Shown: one piece after another, positions 45,782 to 55,302 of the stretch
Layout of the letters: each line of letters starts with the position of its first letter
How positions within the stretch are numbered: the first letter of the stretch is position 1
Source of the DNA: an uncultured Flavobacteriales bacterium
GTDB lineage: Bacteria; Bacteroidota; Bacteroidia; Flavobacteriales_D; Sanyastnellaceae
Reading direction: 5' to 3'
Assembly: GCA_938085105.1 (NCBI GenBank)
Contig: CALKGK010000044.1
Coordinates: forward strand, 26,177-90,176
DNA: 64,000 nt
Notes under the pieces: generated by a model
The model's database searches: none
The model's input: the letters and a program-made list of their open reading frames with translations, nothing else
What the model was told of the DNA's origin: nothing
Made by a program: the position numbers and the translations under genes

Positions 45782-47575
45782 TTAGAAACAGTATTTGTTG
45801 GCATCGATAACGGCCTGTGCAACCACTCGTCTGGACTCCTTTACATTGAAGGGTTCCATTTTGGTGAATCGCTTCATTCCGAGCATCATCATTCGCAATT
45901 CATCTCCTTCAGCGAAAGACATCAAGGCCTCTCGACCTGCACGGTTGATGGTCTCCGAAGCCTCATACATGAAACTTCTCATGATCTCCAACTGTACCTT
46001 GAGTTCTTCAGCACTTTTGGTTTTCGATAGTTTTTCTACGCGCAAAACAACGGACTCGGCAGCATACAACTGAATGGCCATATCTGCGATGTTCATCAAG
46101 ATTTCTTGCTCTTTGGCCAAGCTCATTGCGAGTTTTTGTGCTGCAGCACCGGCCACCATAAGTACCGCTTTTTTGAATCGACCAACCACTTCATGCATGC
46201 GTTCAAACTCGTTGTCTGAAGGAGCACCGAAATCAGGGATTCCCATGAGTTCGTTGGCAACCTTCATTGCAGGTCCCATCAAATCCAATTCTCCTTTCAT
46301 GGCTTTTTTCAGGAGCATATCTACCGTCAACATTCGGTTGATTTCGTTTGTTCCCTCGAAAATTCGATTGATTCGAGAATCTCGGTACGACATCTCCACG
46401 CGTGTTTCTGCTGAGTAGCCCATTCCTCCATAAATCTGCACAGCCTCGTCAGCCACATAATCCAAAACTTCAGAACCAAAGACTTTCAGCATGGCACATT
46501 CTGGAGCGTAAGATGCAATCCCTTTCAAAGTGGCTGCGCCTTTGTCCATTCCCCCCTCAACCAAATGATTGATTTCATCTTCAATGTTTTGAGTTGCACG
46601 GTAAGTCGCCGATTCCACCACATACGTTTTAATGGCCATTTGAGCGAGTTTATTTCGAATCGCCCCGTATTTACTGATTGGTCGACCAAATTGCTCGCGT
46701 TCGTTGGCGTAGTTGGCAGCATAAGTAATGACTCCTTTGGATCCCCCCATAACACCACCGGCCAATTTGATCCGACCAATGTTCAAGATGTTTACAGCAA
46801 TCTTAAATCCTTTTCCACGCTCGTAAAGCAAGTTTTCTACCGGCACCTTCACATTGTTGAAGAAGACTTGGCGGGTTGAACTTCCCTTGATACCCATCTT
46901 TTTCTCCTCTGCATTCAAAGTGATGCCTTCCATGTCTTTGGTGAGGATGAAAGCAGATAGATTTTCGTCGTCACCGATTTTAGCAAACACGGTGAATACA
47001 TCTGCAAAACCGGCATTGGTAATCCACATTTTCTGACCGTTGATGATGTAATGTTTTCCATCTTCCGTCAAAGTAGCTTTGGTCTTGCCACTGTTCGCAT
47101 CAGATCCTGAACTTGGTTCTGTCAAGCAGTAGCATGCTTTCCACTCACCAGAAGCGAGTTTGGGAATGTACTTCGCTTTCTGTTCCTCATTTCCGTAATA
47201 CAAAATAGGAAGTGTTCCAATCCCAGTATGTGCTCCGTAAGCTACAGAGAAGCTATGCGCTTCACCAAGGGCTTCGGTGCAGAGCATGGAGGTTTTGAAG
47301 TCCATTCCCATTCCACCCAATTCCTCAGGAACAGAAATGCCGAGCATTCCAAGTTCACCTGCTTTTTCAAGCAATTGTGGCATTAATCCTTCTTCTTGTA
47401 CTTCAATGCGTTCCAAAAGAGGCACAATCTCTTGATTCACGAAGTCCAAGCAAGTTTGTTTCATCATTGTTTGCTCTTCACTCCATTCTTCAGGAGTAAA
47501 GATGTCTTCAGCGCGAACGTCTTTAATCAAGAATTCTCCGCCTTTCAAAGCTGTTTTTTTTGTTTCTGTACTCAT
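45782..47575 (-). CDS. fadE: Acyl-CoA dehydrogenase (FadE-like)
   Basis: 597-aa flavoenzyme for the first step of fatty acid beta-oxidation (acyl-CoA to trans-2-enoyl-CoA). The FAD/substrate motifs ACYCLTEPSSGSDANSGKTKA and KMWITNAGFADVFTVFAKIG are present. The catalytic region QIYGGMGYSAETRVEMSYRDSRINRIFEGTNEINRML carries the family glutamate. The extra C-terminal domain of about 190 residues gives the length of the B. subtilis FadE/VLCAD-like class. It is third in the operon after fadN and fadA (12 bp downstream of fadA). Confidence 0.93.
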   Translation of the reverse strand: MSTETKKTALKGGEFLIKDVRAEDIFTPEEWSEEQTMMKQTCLDFVNQEIVPLLERIEVQEEGLMPQLLEKAGELGMLGISVPEELGGMGMDFKTSMLCTEALGEAHSFSVAYGAHTGIGTLPILYYGNEEQKAKYIPKLASGEWKACYCLTEPSSGSDANSGKTKATLTEDGKHYIINGQKMWITNAGFADVFTVFAKIGDDENLSAFILTKDMEGITLNAEEKKMGIKGSSTRQVFFNNVKVPVENLLYERGKGFKIAVNILNIGRIKLAGGVMGGSKGVITYAANYANEREQFGRPISKYGAIRNKLAQMAIKTYVVESATYRATQNIEDEINHLVEGGMDKGAATLKGIASYAPECAMLKVFGSEVLDYVADEAVQIYGGMGYSAETRVEMSYRDSRINRIFEGTNEINRMLTVDMLLKKAMKGELDLMGPAMKVANELMGIPDFGAPSDNEFERMHEVVGRFKKAVLMVAGAAAQKLAMSLAKEQEILMNIADMAIQLYAAESVVLRVEKLSKTKSAEELKVQLEIMRSFMYEASETINRAGREALMSFAEGDELRMMMLGMKRFTKMEPFNVKESRRVVAQAVIDANKYCF

Positions 47576-47587
47576 CTTCGTCTTCTT

Positions 47588-48760
47588 TTATAGCATTTCA
47601 AATACTCCAGCAGCACCTTGTCCGGTTCCCACACACATGGTTACCACTCCATACTTCTGTTCGCGTTTTTTCAATTCATTCATCAGCTGAACGGTCAGCT
47701 TTCCACCGGTGCATCCAAGTGGGTGACCCAACGCAATGGCTCCACCGTTCACGTTTACAATGGACGGGTCAATGCCCAATTCTCTCACCACAGCAACACT
47801 TTGTGAGGCAAAGGCTTCATTGAGCTCAAACAAGTTGATGTCTTGGGCAGACAATCCTGCTTTTTCCAATGCTTTTGGCACAGCGTAAATCGGGCCAACG
47901 CCCATAATCCTCGGCTCCAATCCGGCGACATGATAGCTTTTCAATCGCGCAATGGGCTCAACGTTCAATTCTTTGAGCATTTTTTCAGAAACCACCATTA
48001 CAAAAGCGGCACCGTCTGAAGTTTGTGATGAGTTTCCGGCGGTTACTGAGCCGCGTGCATCGAACACCGGGCGCAGTCTCGCAAGACCTGCCATATTGGT
48101 GTCAGGCCGAACTCCTTGGTCGGTATCCACCGTGTAGGTTTTGCTGGCTTGCTTTCCATTCTTCACGAAAATTTCTTCCACTTCGATTGGTACGATGTCG
48201 TCTTTGAACCTCCCACTTTCGATGGCTGCAGCAGCTTTTAGGTGGGAGTTCATGGCAAATTCATCTTGCTCTTCCCTAGATACTTTGAAATCGCGAGCCA
48301 CCGCTTCTGCGGTGAGCCCCATTCCCCAATACCAACTTGGGTGTTCTTTCGATACTTTCGCATTCGGCACAATTCTCCAGCCTCCAAATGGGATGGGCGA
48401 CATGGTTTCAATTCCTCCTGCGATGATGCATTCAGCCATGCCAGAGTGAATCTTTGCAGCGGCGATAGCGATGCTCTCTAAGCCAGATGCACAGTAACGA
48501 TTGATGGTAACTCCTGGAACTTTTTCAGTATCCAAGCCCATCAAAGAAACCATCCTACCAATGTTGAGTCCTTGTTCTGCTTCTGGGGTGGCATTTCCAA
48601 CAATCACATCGTCGATGCGTTCTTTGTCGAGCTGAGGGAAATCTCCCACTAGTTTTCGAATAACTTGCTCACCGAGTTCATCGGCGCGCATGAATTTGTA
48701 TAATCCTCGGGGTGCTTTACCTACTGCGCTTCGGTATCCTCCTATGATGTATGCGTCCAT
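47588..48760 (-). CDS. fadA: Acetyl-CoA C-acyltransferase (3-ketoacyl-CoA thiolase)
   Basis: 390-aa thiolase that cleaves 3-ketoacyl-CoA in the last step of beta-oxidation. Active-site Cys90 (NRYCASGLESIA), the histidine in GGAIALGHPLGCTG and the C-terminal cysteine in CVGTGQGAAGVFEML are all present. Start MDAYIIGGYRSAVGK is typical. It lies 22 bp after fadN. Confidence 0.95.
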   Translation of the reverse strand: MDAYIIGGYRSAVGKAPRGLYKFMRADELGEQVIRKLVGDFPQLDKERIDDVIVGNATPEAEQGLNIGRMVSLMGLDTEKVPGVTINRYCASGLESIAIAAAKIHSGMAECIIAGGIETMSPIPFGGWRIVPNAKVSKEHPSWYWGMGLTAEAVARDFKVSREEQDEFAMNSHLKAAAAIESGRFKDDIVPIEVEEIFVKNGKQASKTYTVDTDQGVRPDTNMAGLARLRPVFDARGSVTAGNSSQTSDGAAFVMVVSEKMLKELNVEPIARLKSYHVAGLEPRIMGVGPIYAVPKALEKAGLSAQDINLFELNEAFASQSVAVVRELGIDPSIVNVNGGAIALGHPLGCTGGKLTVQLMNELKKREQKYGVVTMCVGTGQGAAGVFEML

Positions 48761-48782
48761 TTTTATTTCTTCTTTTCGGTGA

Positions 48783-51185
48783 TTAGTTTCTTAAGATTTT
48801 TCCTGTTTGAAGCAAGCTTTGCATTCGCTCCAAGGTTTTGCGTTCAGCACACAATTCGATGAATGCTCTCCGCTCCAAATCGAGCAAGTATTGTTCGTCC
48901 ACTTCGGTGATCTCACTCAATTCACCACCACACATCACTGTACCGAGCTTTTGAGAAATGAGTTGGTCGTGCTCAGAAATGTAGTTTCCAGACTTCATGC
49001 TATGTGCACCAACATAAACGATTCCAATGCCTTCCTTTCCGAGAACTTTGATGTCTTTTCGTTTGGGAGGCATCGCATATCCTTTCTGTGCCATCAATAA
49101 ACAAGCACTTTTCGCATAGGCGAGTTGTTGATCTCTAGAAACGATAACTTCGTCAATTCCTTCACGCAAGTACCCGAGTTCAAAGGCTTCTTTGGCTGAA
49201 GTAGATACTTTGGCCTGACCAACGGTGAGGAATTTGTTGCGAAGCGTATTGATGCGGATATCACCTTCTTTCATGGCATCCGAAGTGCGCAAAGCAAATT
49301 CCTTGGTTCCACCACCACCAGGGATGAGTCCAACACCGAATTCAACCAGACCCATATACGTTTCTGCATGGGCAACCACTTTATCGGAATGCATGCTCAG
49401 CTCACAAGCTCCACCCAAGGCCATGTTGTGCGGTGCAACTACAACCGGAATGTTGGAGTAACGAACGCGCATCATTGCGTTTTGGAAGGCGCGAATAGCA
49501 AAGTCCAATTCATCGTATTCTTGCTCTACGGCCATCATGAATATCATTCCCACGTTCGCTCCAGCAGAAAAGTTTTGTCCTTCATTGTAAATCACTAAGC
49601 CACGATAACTTTCTTCGGCTAAATCGATGGCTTTATTAATGCCTTGAATCACTTCCCCACCAATGGTATTCATTTTGGTGTGGAACTCCAGGTTCAAGAT
49701 GCCATCGCCCAAATCTTTAATGGTGGTTCCGCTGTTCTTCCAAACCACTTTGTCCTCACCCAAGTTGGAGAGTACAATTCTGTTTTCTTGTCCGGGTATC
49801 GCCTGGTAAGCTTTGCTTTTGTGATCGTAGTATTCTTTGACACCATCCACAACGCGGTAGAATGTTTTGGCGCCAGAAGCTAACATTTCATCAATCCAAG
49901 AAGCGTAGGCAATTCCACGTTCCTTCATTTTTGCAATGGCTGCTTCAGTGCCTACAGCGTCCCAAGTTTCGAATGGACCCAATTCCCATCCAAAACCAGC
50001 GCGCATGGCGTCATCAATCTTGTAGAGTTCGTCAGCGATTTCAGGAATTCGATGAGAAACGTAAGCGAATACAGCACAAAACGAGCGTTGATAGAATTCT
50101 CCCGCTTGATCTTTCCCGTTGAACAAGACTTTGGTCCGCTCACGGAGGTTATCGATGCTCTTCGTGAGTTCCAAGGTTGGGAACTTTACTTTTTCTTGAG
50201 CGCGATATTCCAATGTCTCTAAGTCGAGCACCAAAATTTGGCTTTTGCCTTTTTCGTCTTTTACTTTTTTGTAGAATCCTTGGCCCGTTTTAGATCCGAG
50301 CCAGTTGTTTTCTACCATCGTGTTCACGTAGCTAGGGATCCCAAAAACATCTTTCTTTTCGTCGTTCGGACAGTTTTCTCGTACTCCATTGGCAACATGT
50401 ACCAAGGTATCTAAGCCTACAACATCGCAAGTTCTGAAGGTGGCTGATTTGGGACGACCCATCACTGGGCCAGTGAGTTTATCTACAGCTTCAACACTCA
50501 AGCCCATTTCGGCAACGGTGTGAAAAAGTTCTTGAATGGAATACACCCCAACTCGGTTGGCAATAAATGCCGGGGTGTCTTTACAGAGTACCGTAGTCTT
50601 ACCCAAGAAAACCTCTCCATAATGCATGAGGAAATCGATCACGCTTTGATCGGTTTTCGGGCTTGGGATGATCTCCAATAATTTGAGGTATCTCGGAGGG
50701 TTGAAGAAGTGCGATCCGCAGAAGTGCTTCTGGAAATCTTCGCTTCTACCGTCCAAGAGCATCCCAATCGGAATCCCCGATGTATTAGTGGTAATGAGTG
50801 TTCCCGGTTTGCGGTATTTTTCTACTTGTTCGAACACTATTTTTTTGATGTCCAAACGCTCAACCACAACCTCAATGATCCAGTCGCAATCTGCAATTTT
50901 GGACATGTCGTCTTCCATGTTCCCCGTAGTGATGCGCTTTGCATAGGATTTACTGTAGATCGGAGAAGGATTGCTTTTCAGTGCGAAGGTGAGGCTATCA
51001 TTCACAATACGGTTTCGAACTGCGGGGTCTTCGAGGCTTTTACCACTTGCTTTTTCTTTATCGGAGAGTTCTCTCGGCACAATGTCCAGCAGGAGCACTT
51101 CGGTTCCAATATTGGCAAAATGACAGGCGATTCGAGATCCCATTACGCCGGATCCCAGTACTGCAACTTTGTTTATTTTTCTCAT
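48783..51185 (-). CDS. fadN: 3-hydroxyacyl-CoA dehydrogenase / enoyl-CoA hydratase fusion (FadN type)
   Basis: 800-aa bifunctional enzyme for the middle steps of beta-oxidation. The dehydrogenase is N-terminal (NAD-binding VAVLGSGVMGSRIACHFANIG at 8-28; C-terminal 3HCDH domains to about 410) and the crotonase domain C-terminal (GGACELSMHSDKVVAHAETYMGLVEFGVGLIPGGGGTKE, about 590-630). This order is opposite to E. coli FadB and equal to B. subtilis FadN, so the name FadN is better than FadB. It is the first enzyme gene of the operon, 18 bp after marR. Confidence 0.92.
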   Translation of the reverse strand: MRKINKVAVLGSGVMGSRIACHFANIGTEVLLLDIVPRELSDKEKASGKSLEDPAVRNRIVNDSLTFALKSNPSPIYSKSYAKRITTGNMEDDMSKIADCDWIIEVVVERLDIKKIVFEQVEKYRKPGTLITTNTSGIPIGMLLDGRSEDFQKHFCGSHFFNPPRYLKLLEIIPSPKTDQSVIDFLMHYGEVFLGKTTVLCKDTPAFIANRVGVYSIQELFHTVAEMGLSVEAVDKLTGPVMGRPKSATFRTCDVVGLDTLVHVANGVRENCPNDEKKDVFGIPSYVNTMVENNWLGSKTGQGFYKKVKDEKGKSQILVLDLETLEYRAQEKVKFPTLELTKSIDNLRERTKVLFNGKDQAGEFYQRSFCAVFAYVSHRIPEIADELYKIDDAMRAGFGWELGPFETWDAVGTEAAIAKMKERGIAYASWIDEMLASGAKTFYRVVDGVKEYYDHKSKAYQAIPGQENRIVLSNLGEDKVVWKNSGTTIKDLGDGILNLEFHTKMNTIGGEVIQGINKAIDLAEESYRGLVIYNEGQNFSAGANVGMIFMMAVEQEYDELDFAIRAFQNAMMRVRYSNIPVVVAPHNMALGGACELSMHSDKVVAHAETYMGLVEFGVGLIPGGGGTKEFALRTSDAMKEGDIRINTLRNKFLTVGQAKVSTSAKEAFELGYLREGIDEVIVSRDQQLAYAKSACLLMAQKGYAMPPKRKDIKVLGKEGIGIVYVGAHSMKSGNYISEHDQLISQKLGTVMCGGELSEITEVDEQYLLDLERRAFIELCAERKTLERMQSLLQTGKILRN

Positions 51186-51203
51186 TATGAGGGTGTTTAA
51201 GTC

Positions 51204-51644
51204 TTATTTTTCTTCAAAAATGTGGTTTTCTTCGAGCAAGGCATTCATGGTGTTCATCACTTCAAAAAAGTGAGTGAGTTGTTCTTCGCTCAGTTTTTCT
51301 CGTACCGCCGTGTTGAATGCGAGAACCACAGCTCTTGCTCGTTCGCGCTCTTTCTTTCCTTTCTCAGTTAGTAGGACACGAACCATTCGTTTGTCCTTCG
51401 GGTCGTTCACCCGAACGATAAGTCCATTGTCTTCCATGCTCTTTAAAGTGCGGGTGAGACTTCGGGACTCCATGCCCATTTTCGGTCCCAACTTGGTACT
51501 TGGAGTACCTTCTTTTTCAATGTTCAAGAGGACATACCCAATCGACATTGTTCCACCATATTTGGCAGCTTCAATGTTGTAAGCCCGTGAAATTTTGGAC
51601 CAACTCCAGCGGATGTGAAAATCAATGGTTTCTTCTGGCTTCAT
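51204..51644 (-). CDS. MarR-family regulator of the beta-oxidation operon
   Basis: 146-aa winged-helix regulator: dimer helix at each end, recognition region STKLGPKMGMESRSLTRTLKSMEDNGLIVRV (about 58-88) and the wing DPKDKRMVRVLLTEKGK. It is the first gene of a unit with fadN, fadA and fadE, so acyl-CoA or fatty acid is the likely ligand. A perfect palindrome at 51676-51687 upstream is a candidate site for self-regulation. Confidence 0.9.
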   Translation of the reverse strand: MKPEETIDFHIRWSWSKISRAYNIEAAKYGGTMSIGYVLLNIEKEGTPSTKLGPKMGMESRSLTRTLKSMEDNGLIVRVNDPKDKRMVRVLLTEKGKKERERARAVVLAFNTAVREKLSEEQLTHFFEVMNTMNALLEENHIFEEK

Positions 51645-51675
51645 ATTCTTCTGTACGCCAAGTTAAGAAAAATGT

Positions 51676-51687
51676 TATGCATGCATA
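51676..51687. promoter_or_regulatory. 12-bp palindrome, candidate MarR operator
   Basis: TATGCATGCATA, a perfect palindrome, is centred 37 bp upstream of the marR start codon, within the expected promoter region of the fad operon. No clear minus-strand TAnnTTTG element was found beside it. The 369-bp gap 51645-52013 holds nothing else I recognise. Confidence 0.45.
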
Positions 51688-52013
51688 CTATTTTAACAAA
51701 ACTTTCTTTTTGAAAATGTGCAGGTGAAAATAGGTCTTGAATTTCAGGGGTGCTCGTATATAGAGAAGGTGACCATATTTACTCTTTTCATCGGGTTTCG
51801 TTACGCTTTACGAAAGAGCTTATTCCATTTTTTTGGAAGTAAGCAGGGAATTTGGTTCAAGCGCCTTTTGACATTTAGCCATGTCGAAATAAGGATACGC
51901 AGGCATTGTCTTTCCTTTAAAGAAGGGAATGTCCACTATTTTTTTCTGGGCTGTTTTACACTGAGTGCTTTTGCCGTTTCTTTGTAGTCCATTACTTAAG
52001 TCAATCAAAAGAA

Positions 52014-52895
52014 ATGAAGAATTGGAAGGACGATCAATTGTTAGTTGAGGCGCTAAGAAAGAGAGAAGATGCTCCTTTATTAGGCATTTATGAAAGCTAT
52101 CGAAATGAGTTTTTGTTATGGTCTCAGGCTTCCTATTCCACAGATTATGATCAAGGGAAGGAGGTGTTTCAAGATGCCATTATAACATGGTATGATAGCC
52201 TTGTTAATGAGAATAATCTTGATTTTGCATCAGTTAAAGAAGCCATCTTCGCGTTGGCCAAAAGCCAATTGATTGATCCATCAAGTAGCGCATTGCCTTC
52301 GCGATTTCATTTTAGCGAAAAAGAAGTGAAGCAGCTCAAATCCACCCTTTCATCACTCGATTCAAAACTAAATTTAGAACTCCAAGAGCAGCTCTCCATC
52401 GAGGAGTTCGAGGAGCCGGTAAAGAAGGTTACGGTACTGCAATATTTGGCTGCAGCTGCGGTCTTTGCTTTGGCTTTCGGGCTTTGGAATCACTACAGTT
52501 CTCAAGATATCCTGAATATAGAGGAATATTGGATTTCGGAGCCAGGACTTCCCGTGAAGATGAATGCGTCTGGACCCTTTGATGGTGCGATGAATGCTTA
52601 TAAGTTGGGAGAATACCGAGCTGCTGAAGAAATGCTTCGTGCCATAGATTCCGACACCAGTGAGTACTTTTTGGCACATACACGCTATCTGCTCGGCGAT
52701 AGCAAAGCGGCGCAAGAACATCTTCTTCAAGTCCCTGAGAACTCTGTTTTCCACCACAAGTCCATCTATCTTTCCGCACTCCTCGATCTCAACGAAGGCA
52801 AGCACACCTCGGCGAAAGAAAAGCTTCAAACCCTCACCCAAGACCCAACCCTCTCCCCAAAAGTCCAAGAACTCCTCCACAAAGCCCAGCACTGA
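52014..52895 (+). CDS. Sigma-region-2-like / membrane / TPR chimeric protein
   Basis: 293 aa. Residues 1-85 resemble region 2 of an ECF sigma factor: DDQLLVEALRKREDAPLLGIYESYRNEFLLW, then VFQDAIITWYDSL and AIFALAKSQLIDP, which match the RYxxL, QDxFxxLW and LxxIARNxxID patterns. No region 4 follows. A membrane helix lies at about 148-163 (VLQYLAAAAVFALAFGLW) and a TPR-like C-terminus at about 190-290 (AMNAYKLGEYRAAEEMLRAI). It may be a sigma relative turned membrane scaffold. No partner gene is adjacent. Confidence 0.75.
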   Translation: MKNWKDDQLLVEALRKREDAPLLGIYESYRNEFLLWSQASYSTDYDQGKEVFQDAIITWYDSLVNENNLDFASVKEAIFALAKSQLIDPSSSALPSRFHFSEKEVKQLKSTLSSLDSKLNLELQEQLSIEEFEEPVKKVTVLQYLAAAAVFALAFGLWNHYSSQDILNIEEYWISEPGLPVKMNASGPFDGAMNAYKLGEYRAAEEMLRAIDSDTSEYFLAHTRYLLGDSKAAQEHLLQVPENSVFHHKSIYLSALLDLNEGKHTSAKEKLQTLTQDPTLSPKVQELLHKAQH

Positions 52896-52937
52896 AAAGG
52901 ACGTGCCGCGCCCGTCCCCCGTACCCAAAACAGGCGA

Positions 52938-53015
52938 CCCCGCGAGTCCTCAAAAAACCGAGCCCCGCGAGCCCCCCTCTCAAACCGAGTCCCGCGAGCC
53001 CCCAACCTCAAACAA
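52938..53015. repeat. GC-rich imperfect tandem repeat (three units of about 26 bp)
   Basis: Three units begin with CCCGCGAG (near 52939, 52964 and 52991) and share CCCGCGAGyCC and CTCAAA blocks with small length differences. The segment is far richer in C and G than the surrounding DNA. It lies between the TPR-chimera stop and the convergent lolD stop at 53008, touching the last codons of lolD. Confidence 0.6.
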
Positions 53016-53658
53016 TCCCACCATCCCGCATCTCAATCTTACGATCGGCCATGGCAGCGAGTTCTTTATTGTGGGTAACGATTACGAAGGTTTGCTGAAA
53101 CTCATCGCGAAGCTGAAAGAATAAATTATGAAGGTCTTCTGCATTTTTTGAGTCAAGATTCCCTGAAGGTTCATCGGCAAAAACAATGTCCGGCGAGTTA
53201 ATCAAGGAACGAGCTACTGCCACTCGTTGCTGTTCTCCACCAGAGAGCGCAGAAGGTTTGTGGTCGATGCGATGTGATAGCCCTAAAAACTCAAGCAATT
53301 CTTTCGCCCTTTTTTCTACCGCTTTGTCTTCGGCTTTACTCATATAGCCGGGCAAACAAACGTTTTCCCAAGCGTTGAACTCAGGCAAAAGCTGATGGAA
53401 TTGAAAAATGAAACCGATGTGCTTGTTTCTGAATGCCGCGAGCTGACGATCGCGATAGGTACTCAGGTCTTCTCCATGATAAAGAATCTTGCCAGTATCT
53501 GGTCGGTCCAAGGTTCCTAAAAGCTGCAAAAGTGTCGTTTTCCCAGCTCCTGAGGCGCCAACGATGGAAACCACTTCCCCTTGGGCAATGCGCAAGTCAA
53601 TTCCTTTGAGTACTTCAACATCACCGTATCGCTTATGTATTCCTTGTGCTTCAATCAT
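53008..53658 (-). CDS. lolD: Lipoprotein-releasing ABC transporter ATPase LolD
   Basis: 216-aa ABC ATPase from ATG 53658 (a TTG nine bases upstream is in frame). Walker [10 protein letters not shown], signature [15 protein letters not shown] and Walker [14 protein letters not shown] are present. The run [16 protein letters not shown] is the Q-loop region typical of the LolD/MacB group. With LolC/E-type permeases it extracts lipoproteins from the inner membrane. The permease is not in the window, as often in Bacteroidota. The final codons run into the GC-rich tandem repeat. Confidence 0.9.
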   Translation of the reverse strand: MIEAQGIHKRYGDVEVLKGIDLRIAQGEVVSIVGASGAGKTTLLQLLGTLDRPDTGKILYHGEDLSTYRDRQLAAFRNKHIGFIFQFHQLLPEFNAWENVCLPGYMSKAEDKAVEKRAKELLEFLGLSHRIDHKPSALSGGEQQRVAVARSLINSPDIVFADEPSGNLDSKNAEDLHNLFFQLRDEFQQTFVIVTHNKELAAMADRKIEMRDGGIV

Positions 53659-53769
53659 GAATGGCAAGTTTACGCAATTTTATTCTTGAGAAGAAAGCAA
53701 GACGCACAGCCCAAGCTTCGCTCTTCAACAATAAGACGAACTTTTAACTAAAGTAGGGGAGGTTTAACT

Positions 53770-53799
53770 TTTGAATTCAAGAACTAAGAACTACTTTTG
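53770..53799 (+). promoter_or_regulatory. Promoter of sucC
   Basis: TTTG at 53770-53773 and TACTTTTG at 53792-53799 are separated by 18 bases, a good match to TTTG-N(17-21)-TAnnTTTG. Transcription would start near 53805, 13 bases before ATG 53818. Confidence 0.65.
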
Positions 53800-53817
53800 A
53801 CGGCAAATTCGAATCGC

Positions 53818-55029
53818 ATGAACATCCACGAATACCAAGGAAAATCTATTTTGAAAAGCTTCGGTGTAGCTATTCAAGAAGGAATCGTTGCCGATACTCC
53901 TCAAGAGGCGCTTACCGCAGCGAAAAAACTTACTGAAGAGACGGGCACTGAATGGTACGTACTCAAGGCGCAAATCCATGCAGGTGGTCGCGGTAAAGGT
54001 ACAGTAACAGAAACAGGCTCAAGAGGGGTTGTCCTCGCAAAAGGAATCGATAAGGTTGAAGAGATTGCTAAAGGTATTCTCGGTGGTCACCTGGTAACGG
54101 CGCAAACAAGCGATACCGGGAAACAAGTAAATAAGGTCTTGGTTGCTCAAGATGTATACTACCCAGGAGACAGCGAGCCAGAAGAGTATTACATGTCTGT
54201 ATTACTTGATCGTTCAAGCGGAAAGCACATCATCATGTATTCTCCAGAAGGAGGAATGAACATTGAAGAGGTAGCTGAGAATACCCCAGATAAAATTTTC
54301 AAGGAAGAGATTGACCCAATGTTGGGATTGCAAGGATTCCAGTCAAGAAGAATTGCTTTCAACCTCGGTTTGAGCGGAATGGCGTTCAAGCAAATGAATA
54401 AATTCGTTCACGCACTCTACGCAGCATTTATTGGTTGCGATGCAAGCATGTTCGAAATCAATCCTGTTTTGAAAACTTCTGACGATAAGATCATCGCCGT
54501 AGATTCTAAGGTTACCTTGGATGATAACGCGCTATACCGTCATAAAGACTACGCTGAAATGCGTGACAAAACAGAAGAAGATGCAACAGAGGTTGAAGCC
54601 GATGAAGCAGGTTTGAACTTTGTGAGCTTGGACGGAAACGTTGGCTGCATGGTGAACGGTGCTGGTTTGGCGATGGCGACCATGGACATCATTAAATTGT
54701 CTGGTGGAGAGCCTGCTAACTTCTTGGATGTAGGTGGAACTGCGGATGCTGCCCGTGTTGAAAAGGCATTCAGAATTATCCTTAAAGACAAAGCTGTAAA
54801 AGCAATCCTCGTAAACATCTTCGGTGGTATCGTGCGTTGCGATCGTGTTGCTCAAGGTATCGTTGATGCATACAACAACATCGGTGAACTTCCAGTTCCA
54901 TTGATCGTTCGTTTGCAAGGAACCAATGCCAAAGAAGCAAAACAATTGATCGACGATTCCGGACTGAAAGTTCACTCAGTGATCCTATTGCAAGAAGCGG
55001 CCGACAAAGTTGCCGAGGTTCTCGCATAA
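53818..55029 (+). CDS. sucC: Succinate-CoA ligase (ADP-forming) subunit beta
   Basis: TCA-cycle enzyme subunit that binds nucleotide and helps convert succinyl-CoA to succinate. The start [17 protein letters not shown] and the ATP-grasp motifs ([47 protein letters not shown]) are diagnostic. The CoA-ligase part [27 protein letters not shown] and [10 protein letters not shown] follow. ATG 53818 gives the family N-terminus and 403 aa. sucD is not adjacent: the gene is alone between its own promoter and the terminator at 55055-55087, which is usual in Bacteroidota. Confidence 0.97.
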   Translation: MNIHEYQGKSILKSFGVAIQEGIVADTPQEALTAAKKLTEETGTEWYVLKAQIHAGGRGKGTVTETGSRGVVLAKGIDKVEEIAKGILGGHLVTAQTSDTGKQVNKVLVAQDVYYPGDSEPEEYYMSVLLDRSSGKHIIMYSPEGGMNIEEVAENTPDKIFKEEIDPMLGLQGFQSRRIAFNLGLSGMAFKQMNKFVHALYAAFIGCDASMFEINPVLKTSDDKIIAVDSKVTLDDNALYRHKDYAEMRDKTEEDATEVEADEAGLNFVSLDGNVGCMVNGAGLAMATMDIIKLSGGEPANFLDVGGTADAARVEKAFRIILKDKAVKAILVNIFGGIVRCDRVAQGIVDAYNNIGELPVPLIVRLQGTNAKEAKQLIDDSGLKVHSVILLQEAADKVAEVLA

Positions 55030-55054
55030 GTTTAGATCAACTCAAGTTATTTTA

Positions 55055-55087
55055 AGCCCTGCTGCGCGTCGCGTAGCGGGGCTTTTC
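55055..55087 (+). terminator. Terminator after sucC
   Basis: AGCCCTGCT (55055-55063) pairs with AGCGGGGCT (55075-55083) through nine pairs including one wobble; TTTTCCTTT follows. The remaining part of the gap up to 55302 holds nothing I recognise. Confidence 0.8.
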
Positions 55088-55302
55088 CTTTCTGAATAAT
55101 TCTACACGATTCTCAGGGGCTTAACTTTTGGTTTGAAGGCGGTGTTTTGTGTGCAATTGACTGATGATGAGTCTTTTGTTGACGTATTGAAGTAGGAAGT
55201 AGTGAAGAGTTTGTGTGTGAAGTATTCTAATTTGTGGATGAAATCGGAATTCTGATTTGCCCTTTATATCTTTAAACCTGAGAACTTTAACTACTGCTTT
55301 GC

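Noticed and set aside
45631..45822. N-terminal extension of the type B T9SS cargo gene
   Set aside because: The extension would bury the signal peptide and overlaps the fadE 3' end.
51718..51987. 89-codon frame in the marR/TPR-chimera gap
   Set aside because: No promoter, no family pattern, unusual residue composition.
52660..53124. 154-codon frame across the GC-rich tandem repeat
   Set aside because: It overlaps the end of the TPR-chimera gene and the lolD 3' end, and its Pro/Ser/Lys-rich product reflects the repeat composition.
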